Positions 31,300 through 39,300 of a DNA stretch of 64,000 nt are shown here, one piece after another; position 1 is the first letter of the stretch; each line of letters opens with the position of its first letter. The stretch comes from Pycnococcus provasolii (lineage: Eukaryota; Chlorophyta; Pseudoscourfieldiophyceae; Pseudoscourfieldiales). A model generated the notes under the pieces. The model ran no database searches. It was not told the origin of the DNA and saw nothing but the letters and a program-made list of their open reading frames with translations. The DNA lies in contig CP150564.1 of NCBI GenBank assembly GCA_049487715.1, positions 434,001 to 498,000 on the forward strand, in the 5' to 3' direction. The translations under genes and the position numbers were made by a program.

Positions 31300-31577
31300 G
31301 AGTGAGCGATTTTAGTAAATGTGACCCTTGAGTCATCGCGTTGATGCACTTTTGGTGGCGATGGCGACGAACAACAGCGACAACAAGTCGCAAGTGGAGC
31401 TCTCACGCCGGACGCCAACGAAAAGCGGCCTATAGGAGCTTCGAAATCATTTGCACCATGTACAAAAACGCGCTGTTGAATGGCACCGCTGAAAGGGCTG
31501 AAAGGGCTGAATGGTGTGAATGGACGACCGTTGGACAAAGTAAAGTGCACTCCATTACTGAGTGAGCGATTTTAGTA
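31300..31577. mobile_element. Insertion-like 242-bp segment between 18-bp direct repeats
   Basis: A perfect 18-bp direct repeat, GAGTGAGCGATTTTAGTA, lies at 31300-31317 and 31560-31577. The 242 bp between hold a GAAAGGGCT/GAATGG short repeat. The right end reads, on the minus strand, TAATGGAGTGCACTTTAC, close to the sequence beside the piggyBac remnant at 477. The right repeat is inside the last codons of the WD40/hydrolase gene, whose TAA stop comes from the segment. The simplest reading is a small non-autonomous insertion with target duplication, although 18 bp is long for that. Confidence 0.5.
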
Positions 31578-34068
31578 TCTCTTCGACGATCGTGCTCAAG
31601 TACGCCTCCTTGTCTCCGACGATGCCAGCATCCTTCGCATCTACGCCTACTGTCCACACGCGACCTCCTTCGCTTGGCATCAGCCTGTACAGGGGATGCG
31701 AAATCTCGCGTTCCACCTTGTCTTCGAGGTCGTTCGCGTCGCGGAGCAGGAGGTAAGCGGTAAGGTCGTACATCGGCGTGAGACTTTTCAACGCGGCAAA
31801 CCACGCCCGTCTCGTGCTCGGCATCTGCAGCACGTCTTTCCACTCCGCAGCATCCGTCTGGTTGTTGTACTCGCGCGCCATGTGCTTCATAGACTCCGGC
31901 ACCGCGTTGCTCGGGCTTGCAATTCCAAAGTTGAGCATGTTGAACAAGTTTCTCGCAGCATCGCGGAACTCCATCACACCGAGTTGCAGGAGCATCTGCA
32001 AATCTAGACCTCGGTCGGAAGCCTTGTCGCGCAGCTGCTCAAACTGCTCGCGCGTTAGCCTTGTTTCGTACGCGGTTGACTTGCCAACGAACAGCTCCGT
32101 CACGCCTGCCGACGCGCACCACTCACTCATCTTCGTGTACGCAACGTGGTCACAGCCAATGTTGAACGACGCCTTGTCGCCACGGTACCCCTGCCACACC
32201 ACACGAGAGATGCGCCGCTCGAAGCCGTGGTAAGCCGCCGCCTCAACACCAGGTCCGATGATGAGCACGTTCACGTCGTCGCTCGATTGCAAGATGGCGC
32301 GCCGAGCCTCGAGCGAATCGCCAGTCACCAGCTTGCACACGTCCTCGCTCGGCACGTTTGCGGGAATGGGGTGGGGAACGGCAAGCTTGTCCACGACGTA
32401 CTCGTCGCGCTCTTCGTCGAGCAAGTATGCCCACAGCGGCACGCTGTTGTCGAGTGGAACGCCCTTCGCCGTCGCCGCCTCCTCTCGACTGCTCGGGATA
32501 ATCGGAATGCCGCTCACTCCCATGCGCCAGCATAGCCACTGCACGAGTTTCGCACGCTCGACGTTGTTGCGCGAAACGGTGGCAATATACTTGATGCAAA
32601 TGCGCCCAGCCTTGTGGTCGCTGAGCGCCACAAGCAGGGCCACGAGGTCATCGCAGTCATGCCCCACGTCCGTCTCGATCGCGACTGAGATGGACGGCGG
32701 CGCCACAGGCGAAGATGATGCCGCCGCCGAGGCTGCCCGCGCGAGGCTGCTTGCGGGAACCTTCCACGCGCGGAGGGCGAACTTACGACCCGTCCCTCCG
32801 CCAACGGCGTACAGCTCTCCACTCGATCGCAGTGCAAGAGCGGGCACACGACTTGCAACACCCTCGCCAGGTGGTGCGCAGCGGTAACTTCGGAGCACCT
32901 CTCCGGTGGAAACGTCGTGCGCAAGCACGACGCCTGCGACGTTGCCACTGTAGAGATATCTTTCGTCGAGACTGCACGCAAGACTGCACACGTTCGCTTC
33001 GTGACCAAGAAGAGATCGCAGGCGGATGTAGCATCCAGCCTGCGCGGTGGCATCGATCATGCCCTGGGCGCTCGCAAGTGCAGACGCATCTGCGGGCATT
33101 GCCGCGGCTGCACGCTCGGCTGCACCCTCGTCGTCGCGGCGCATGTGCCGAATGACCGTGTCTCCGCTGAACCACAGCTCGGAGCCGTCGTGCGAGAGCA
33201 GCACGCAGCGCACGTCCGTCTTGCAGCTGCGAATGCGCTCGATGATTTCGCCGTCGTCGAGGCGGATGTGAAGCAGCGACCCCGCCTTCATTCCCACCCA
33301 AAGGCTCTCCTCGTCTCTGCTCACCTGAAGGCTGTGCGCGTAGTTGTTGATATTCTTGCGCTTCGGCAGGTGGAACTGTCTGTTTAGCTTCGCAGATGAA
33401 ACGGTCCACTCGATAATGGTGTTGTCCTCCGAACCAGAGTACAGGTGCGAGCCGTCTACTGTCGCCACGAGTGACACGACGTCGAGCGAGTGTCCGACGA
33501 GCACGGCAAGCTTACGCAGCGTAGGCACCTCAGCGAATCGCGTTCCCTTGTGCTTCGGCTCGAGCGCGAGCGTCCATATGACGATGGTATCGTCGCGTCC
33601 TCCGCTAAATACGCGCGTGCCACTCGCCTCCCCTGGTGGTGCGGGAGCGCAGCACAAGGATACTACCGCGCCCTTGTGTTCTCTGAAGCAGTACACGGCT
33701 TCCGTCTCACCCGGCTCAGGCGGTGCTACAGGCACAGCGTCTAGGCTTGGTGATAGAAATTGCAGGATTGCTCCATCTTCGCACCCGACGAATACGAATT
33801 TTTCAGCGTCATTCCCAGTTCCAGAAATCACGACGGATGTGAGACGTGAGTGTGAAATGGCGACACGCGACGGCTTACGAAGTTCAGGCTTAAGGCCACC
33901 ACCACTATTACCACCTGCCGTTTTATTTTCACTAGAAGCAGCTGCAAGAGCTCGAGCCTCAGCAGCTTCTTTCTTCACCAAGTTGGCTGCTTTTATGGAG
34001 CCTGCCACCACACCAGGAGGAGGCACCCAGTCAGCTGCACACACAACATTCACATTGGAAGGCGCCAT
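31555..34068 (-). CDS. WD40 beta-propeller fused to nucleoside-hydrolase-like domain
   Basis: Protein of 837 aa from ATG 34068 (the frame opens six codons earlier at a TTG). Residues about 50-430 are WD40-type repeats (VFSGGRDDTIVIWTLAL, HLYSGSEDNTIIEWTVSS, YLYSGNVAGVVLAHDVSTG). After an Ala/Ser linker, residues about 460-837 resemble the inosine-uridine-type nucleoside hydrolase fold: the strand-loop VAIETDVGHDCDDLVALLVA is a stretched form of the DxDxxxDD calcium/ribose site, followed by VNVLIIGPGVEA, and FNIGCDHVAY in the position expected for late active-site residues. Nucleoside hydrolases cleave N-glycosidic bonds; the substrate here is unknown. The last codons and stop lie in the insertion-like segment. 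The fusion is not one I know from other organisms. Confidence 0.7.
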   Translation of the reverse strand: MAPSNVNVVCAADWVPPPGVVAGSIKAANLVKKEAAEARALAAASSENKTAGGNSGGGLKPELRKPSRVAISHSRLTSVVISGTGNDAEKFVFVGCEDGAILQFLSPSLDAVPVAPPEPGETEAVYCFREHKGAVVSLCCAPAPPGEASGTRVFSGGRDDTIVIWTLALEPKHKGTRFAEVPTLRKLAVLVGHSLDVVSLVATVDGSHLYSGSEDNTIIEWTVSSAKLNRQFHLPKRKNINNYAHSLQVSRDEESLWVGMKAGSLLHIRLDDGEIIERIRSCKTDVRCVLLSHDGSELWFSGDTVIRHMRRDDEGAAERAAAAMPADASALASAQGMIDATAQAGCYIRLRSLLGHEANVCSLACSLDERYLYSGNVAGVVLAHDVSTGEVLRSYRCAPPGEGVASRVPALALRSSGELYAVGGGTGRKFALRAWKVPASSLARAASAAASSSPVAPPSISVAIETDVGHDCDDLVALLVALSDHKAGRICIKYIATVSRNNVERAKLVQWLCWRMGVSGIPIIPSSREEAATAKGVPLDNSVPLWAYLLDEERDEYVVDKLAVPHPIPANVPSEDVCKLVTGDSLEARRAILQSSDDVNVLIIGPGVEAAAYHGFERRISRVVWQGYRGDKASFNIGCDHVAYTKMSEWCASAGVTELFVGKSTAYETRLTREQFEQLRDKASDRGLDLQMLLQLGVMEFRDAARNLFNMLNFGIASPSNAVPESMKHMAREYNNQTDAAEWKDVLQMPSTRRAWFAALKSLTPMYDLTAYLLLRDANDLEDKVEREISHPLYRLMPSEGGRVWTVGVDAKDAGIVGDKEAYLSTIVEEILKSLTQ

Positions 34069-34248
34069 GGCTGGTACGTCTTCCAAGGTGTGAAAATGAC
34101 CGATGAAAAGGGGGTCGGCGTTGACTCTCCTCCTTTTCTAAGACGTGTTGTTTGGTCAAACCAAACGAGCTCAAACCAAAAGGGGTCCCCAAAAAGGGGG
34201 GAGGCAAACCAAAACCAAAAAGTCCTGTATGGAAAAAACCTGAGCCTC

Positions 34249-34308
34249 GGGTTAGGGGTTAGGGGGTAGGGGTTAGGGGTTAGGGGTTAGGGGTTAGGGG
34301 TTAGGGGG
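34249..34308. repeat. TTAGGGG telomere-type array in a divergent promoter
   Basis: About eight TTAGGGG units with one GTAGGGG variant, between the divergent starts of the WD40/hydrolase gene (34068, minus) and SirB (34424, plus). Confidence 0.9.
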
Positions 34309-34423
34309 AGGAGGTGGAATTCCCAGAGCCACACAAACCTTGGTTGGACCTTCCTTCAAGACTCAAGACTCCGTTGAGGTGTCTGCCCGCCATTTCATTT
34401 CACAGGTGTGTTTGTTTTTGCAT

Positions 34424-35122
34424 ATGTCCGTCGTCAAAGTCAAAGGTGGTGTCTTCTCCCCTGTCTGTCTCTCTGTGTCTTCGTCTTCATCTGCTCCGTC
34501 TCTGAGAGTGCCTCTGAGAGGGAAGGCGGCACAATCCCAACTTGCACCTAGCAAGAGCTTGAGGAGGCATCCAAGCCAGCCAAGGCTGGTTGTGCGACGT
34601 GCTATCCGCTGCATAGTTACCCAAAGTCCTCTGGAACATCCGAATCCTTTTCGTGGGAATCCCGTCATGGGAAACGCCATCAGCTTTGTGAGGAGACGGA
34701 TCCAGCAGACTTTGTCGAGGGCAACACACGCAGGCGCAGACGCAGACGGCTGTGAACCTGCCGTCGTGATCGTCGACCACGGCTCGCGCGTCGCGAGCGC
34801 CAACGAGTCGCTCGCGGACGTCGTGCAGCTCTACAAGGAACGAACGGGAACGAACGTCGTGGAAATGGCGCACATGGAGCTCGCGGAGCCTACGATCGAC
34901 GACGCGGTGGCCCGTTGCGTCGAGCAAGGGGCAACGACGGTCGTCGTATTCCCATACTTCCTCAGTCGAGGCAGGCACGTGCGAGAAGACGTCCCGCGAC
35001 TTGTCGAACAGGCGCGTTCGAACCATCCCAACGTTAACGTCATCCTCGCAGAGCCTCTTGGCTTAGAGCCCAGGTTGGCGGACGTCATCGCCAGCCGGAT
35101 CAACAGCGCGCTCAAAGTGTAA
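34424..35122 (+). CDS. SIRB: Sirohydrochlorin ferrochelatase SirB, plastid-targeted
   Basis: SirB/CbiX-short homologue that inserts iron into sirohydrochlorin to make sirohaem, the cofactor of sulfite and nitrite reductases. The 232-aa protein from ATG 34424 begins with a Ser/Val/Arg-rich transit peptide (MSVVKVKGGVFSPVCLSVSS). The enzyme core starts near residue 110: VVIVDHGSRVASANESLADV (metal-binding His), VEMAHMELAEPTIDDAV, GATTVVVFPYFLSRGRHVRE (second His region) and the PLGLEPRLADVIASRI end. Only one chelatase half is present, as in plant SirB. A pyrimidine tract with CACAG at 34401-34405 just before the ATG may be a 5'-UTR splice acceptor. The TTAGGGG array sits 116 bp upstream. Confidence 0.92.
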   Translation: MSVVKVKGGVFSPVCLSVSSSSSAPSLRVPLRGKAAQSQLAPSKSLRRHPSQPRLVVRRAIRCIVTQSPLEHPNPFRGNPVMGNAISFVRRRIQQTLSRATHAGADADGCEPAVVIVDHGSRVASANESLADVVQLYKERTGTNVVEMAHMELAEPTIDDAVARCVEQGATTVVVFPYFLSRGRHVREDVPRLVEQARSNHPNVNVILAEPLGLEPRLADVIASRINSALKV

Positions 35123-35505
35123 CACCTGGAAATATCTATTGAGTTGTCCGTTCACACCATTCACACACGCCACCCAGCACGTTCCATGGCGCTCTCGACA
35201 AGCGCGCGTTGTATGGCTCTACATGACGCAATTTCAGGGTGCCGGCCGGGTTCCCGGGGATCCGCTGTAGATTGATCCACCTTCCATACAAAAAAAAGGA
35301 CCTTGGGGATACCGGTCGAAAACCGATCATAACCAAAAGGATCAAGTTCAATGGCGCCGTCACCGGCTCACCGCGGCGTGGAGTCTAATAATCACCGCCC
35401 ATATCGTGTGCGGCAGCTCATCCAATTTGGCGGCCACCGCGCCGCCTTCAGCCTCGCCCACGCGCACGCGCACCGCCTCGTATTGCTCGAGGCACAAGGC
35501 GTCTT

Positions 35506-35862
35506 GCGTCTACTTCTTGGACAGCGGCCTCACGCGGGCGCGGCGTACTTCCAGAAGCCGCGTGAGGCCGCAAGAGGCCGCGTGAGGCCTCTTGCGGCGT
35601 CTGGAGGGGTCTGTGGCCGCGTGAGGCCTCTAGAGGGGTCTGAGGGGTCCCTCTCCATCGGGTATCCCCTCTGACCCTTGGAGGGGTTGTCACGCACCAC
35701 AAGCCTCAGAGGCTGCAGTTATTTGCAATAAATGAACATGGCCTCACGCGGCCACAGACCCCTCCAGACGCCGCAAGAGGCCTCACGCGGCCTCGTGCGG
35801 CCTCACGCGGCTTCTGGAAGTACGCCGCGCCCGCGTGAGGCCGCTGTCCAAGAAGTAGACGC
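35506..35862. repeat. Near-perfect 123-bp inverted repeat with 111-bp spacer
   Basis: The left arm 35506-35628 and right arm 35740-35862 are reverse complements over 123 bp with one mismatch. The spacer is 35629-35739. Transcribed, this would fold into a very long hairpin. Each arm is built of GTGAGGCC/GGCCTCACGCGG words. It also contains a stretch related to 20500-20540 (the GGCCTCACGCGGGCGCGG core). Candidate foldback or MITE-like element, or small-RNA source. The reading frames through it are side effects of the repeat. Confidence 0.9.
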
Positions 35863-35881
35863 GTCTGCCGAAGAAGAGGAG

Positions 35882-36064
35882 CTGCTTCATCCTCAAGGTT
35901 CAAGGGAACTTCGCTGGCTGCTGGCTGCTGTGCTTCATCCTCAAGGTTCAAGGGAACTTCGCTGGCTGCTGGCTGCTGTGCTTCATCCTCAACCGGCCAC
36001 GTCTGCCGAAGAAGAGGAGCTGCTTCATCCTCAAGGTTCAAGGGAACTTCGCTGGCTGCTGGCT
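35882..36064. repeat. 48-bp tandem repeat beside the inverted repeat
   Basis: Three full and one partial copies of a unit starting TGCTTCATCCTCAAGG (near 35883, 35931, 35979 partial, 36021), with period 48, then 42. Both strands stay open, giving repetitive peptides, but no start, promoter or family supports a gene. Confidence 0.8.
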
Positions 36065-36318
36065 GCTGCCAGAAACTCCCCCTTGGAAGTTGGAAAGGGA
36101 CCTCCTACTAGGAAGGGGAACTCCGAGGGGCCCCCCGGCAGCCCGGGGAGAGGGAGAAAATTCGAACGAGTCAACGGACAGATGGAATCCAACTATTTTT
36201 CCCCACCCTTTTCTGAGGTGTTGACTTTTCGAGGGACCCTTCCGGAGCTCCTCCCCGGGCTGCCGGGGAACACTTTTTTAAGTTTTATTTTATAATAGTC
36301 TCGGCTCGGTAGACTATA

Positions 36319-39300
36319 ATGTCTGCTCCGCGTCAGCCGCTCGCTGAGATCTCTTTCGTTGATAACACACTTGCACTTGGCTTTGGGGTTGATGTAACTC
36401 GTCATCCTTCTGAGAAGAGTCGTCCTAGAGTTCGTCGGAAAATACTCAAGTGGCTGGGACTGAAAAAAGAAAAGAAAACTAGTCTTAAGTCTTTGGGGTC
36501 GGCTTCTTCTTCGGACGTTTGCAGGGAAAGTTTGCACGACCTTAAGGGAAATGTGTCTGACGTTCCTTCCAGGGAGCATGTCGACTCAGCTGCACAAGAC
36601 TTCAGTCGGGCCAACTCCGCCCTCGCATCCTCCTCCTCCTCCTCCTCCTCCTCAAAGTCGCCAGAAGAACAAAAACAAACAAAATCTGCCGGCGACAACT
36701 CCTGGCGCAAGATGACCGCGACGCAGTACGAAAAGTACGTCGCGAAACTACTCGTCGACATCGAACACGAAACGACGGCTAAACTTGCAACGCAAACTCT
36801 CCTGAACATCGCGAAACAACTCGACGGCGCGGGACTCAGGAGATTCGTGCCGCAAATATGCTGCGAGAGCGCCGACCCGAGGCACGTACGTGGGGCAAAC
36901 ACGCTCAAGCTCTTCGGAAGCATGCCAGCAGCCTGCGGCGAAGCGCTCGTGCCGTACGCGCGCGTCATCACAGGAGCACTCGTGCGAACGTTTCGAGCAC
37001 TTCCCGTCGCCGCCTTGTCAAAGAGAACAGCCGCGCAGGACGAGGCGGCAGCCGCAGCAGCTCCAACACCTGCGTGGGAAAGCGCACTTTCCGTCGGAAC
37101 GTCCGAGAGGTGCCGCCTAATATCAGACGCCGTGCATGCGCTCGTCACGCAGCTTGGCGCGGCGAGCAGGCAGAAGGTTCTCGGAGATGTCGTCAGCGAA
37201 CTGTCGCTCTTCCTGGACGATCCCACCGACACCGTGTGCTTCGGGGCTGCCGAGGCACTGCTGCGCGTGCTGCGCTCGGACGAGGCGATGCTAGGCCAAG
37301 GAGGACGCGGCGCAGGAACGCCACGTAAAATCAGAGCGACACCCGCGAGCAGCGGTGCGGTGGGAAGCGTGCTTCGTGCGTGCGCGCGTAGCCTGTCAGC
37401 ACAGTGCGATCGGCCATGGATGCAGTCGTATCTTGCACTTGCACACGCCGCGCTGCAGCGCGGCGCATTGCCGCGACCGCTTGACTCTGTGGCACTCGCG
37501 AATGCCGTCGCGAGACACCTAACCGTGAGGATGTCCGCCGACGCGATGTCCGACCTGCTCGGATTGCTGGAGGAACTGTGGGAAATCAACGTGGCGAACG
37601 ACGAAATTCAGGACGACTTGCGCGAAGCTTGGACGTCCGTTTGCTCAGCTCTGGTACCCCTCGCGGCTGGGTCAAAGCGCGCTCGATCGCTCCTAGCGAT
37701 GCTGCCCGGCGGCGCATCAATCGCACATCTCAACGCGGACATGACGCCGGCATCTCCAGATGCCGCGGCGATGGCAGTCGATGGCGCTGCGGCAACGAGC
37801 ACGCCATCGCCCCCAATGACGAGTCGCAGGCTTAGCAATTCGCCCCCAGCGCAGTCAAGGATGGCAAAGTTGTTTAGCGGATGGCCTGGTTGGCCTCTGC
37901 TCAAAGCGCGCACGCCGCGGAAGACAGATGGCCAGAGTCCGCTGAATGAAGTTGATTTGCAGACGTCCGTGCCGAGCGAGGTTGCTACAGCGTCACGCCC
38001 GCTCTTTGCTCGTGCCGCTGGCCTCGGGTACGCTCCAGCCATGTACCGTCTCGCCGAACTTGACTTGCAAGGAGACCCTGACGCGGCGGAGGCTCTAAAT
38101 ACCAAGCGTGCAGCCATACGGCTCGGGTACGTGCCCGGGCAAAGGTACGGCCCACAGACAGCGGTGGGTGGAATCATGCCGGTGGACTCGAGCGGTACGG
38201 GTGCGGCAAAGGCAAATTTCACGCCAGACTTCAGCGCGTTTGTCGCGGCTGCGCAGAGGGAAGGCACTCCACACGCATGCTTCGGACTTGGGCATTGCCT
38301 AGAATACGGCCTTGGGTGTCCGTGCGACTATGTTGCGGCGGCAGAGTGGTACGGCAAGGCAGCTGAGGCTGGCCATGCTCCCAGCATGCACTCGCTCGGT
38401 CTCCTGTACGAGACCGCGCGCGTCCCACCCCCGGCGTCTTCGCCGTCGGCAGAACGCCCACTCGTAGCATCCGCGGAAAAACATTCGTCTCATTCAGCCT
38501 CACCGCCAAATGAGTCTGTTTCAGGCCGAGACAGCATTCACCAGTCGCGTTCATCCAGAAGTAGCAGTGGTGGTAGCGAGCATATGGAAGAGTCTGTCGG
38601 GTCAGCGGGAAACGAAGATGCATCGTGGGAACCAGCGATGCATTGGAAAGGTTGGCCAGGTGGTGAACCACCTCAGATCACTCCCTCTACGGTCGCATCC
38701 GTGCGAGTGTCAGTGAACTGGAATCGGCCGACGCCGCACATTGGATGTCATTTCGACGATACACCCGCGGCGTCGCATATTCAACAAAACGGGCAACCAT
38801 CGCAGGCGGCAGCGGCATTCACCCCGCTGTCACCCATTACGGCATCTGAGCACCTGGTGGAAGAGCCCATTCCAATCGATGCACTTGATCACGAAGACAT
38901 ATCTTCCTCCCCCGCTGCTCCGCGCGATGCAGGCGAAACGGTGGGATCACCGTTACTGTCTGCGCTGGTGGATGACTGGAACGCCCCGGCTGACTGGAAC
39001 GCGCGGCTGTCCATGTCTCCGATTGCACCTGTCGTGCAGCCATCGGAAGACGTCGATCGATCGTGCTCCCCGGTGCCACCCGAAGATCGTCAGGCTCTCG
39101 AGCGAAAGCCTATAAGGGGGCAGGCCACGAAACGGGTGGCATCCATGTCGCCACGCGAGGAAGCACCTCCATCGCATGCCAACAATTGCTCCGCCACGTC
39201 AAAGGAACGTCTGGCCAAGCCAACAGTAGCGCCCGCACCGAAGATGACTCGCAAATCTCTCGCAGCAACCGAAGCTGGTAGAGCACGTCGAGCGCGTGCT

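Noticed and set aside
35706-36041. Repetitive peptide frames (LNLEDEAQQPAASEVP units)
   Set aside because: Produced by the 48-bp tandem repeat and the inverted repeat; no start, promoter or homologue.
35882-36064. CRISPR-like spaced repeats
   Set aside because: Contiguous tandem units without unique spacers, in a eukaryotic intergenic region.
36402-37589. 395-aa minus-strand frame
   Set aside because: Antisense shadow of the 1612-aa gene, low complexity, no independent start context.
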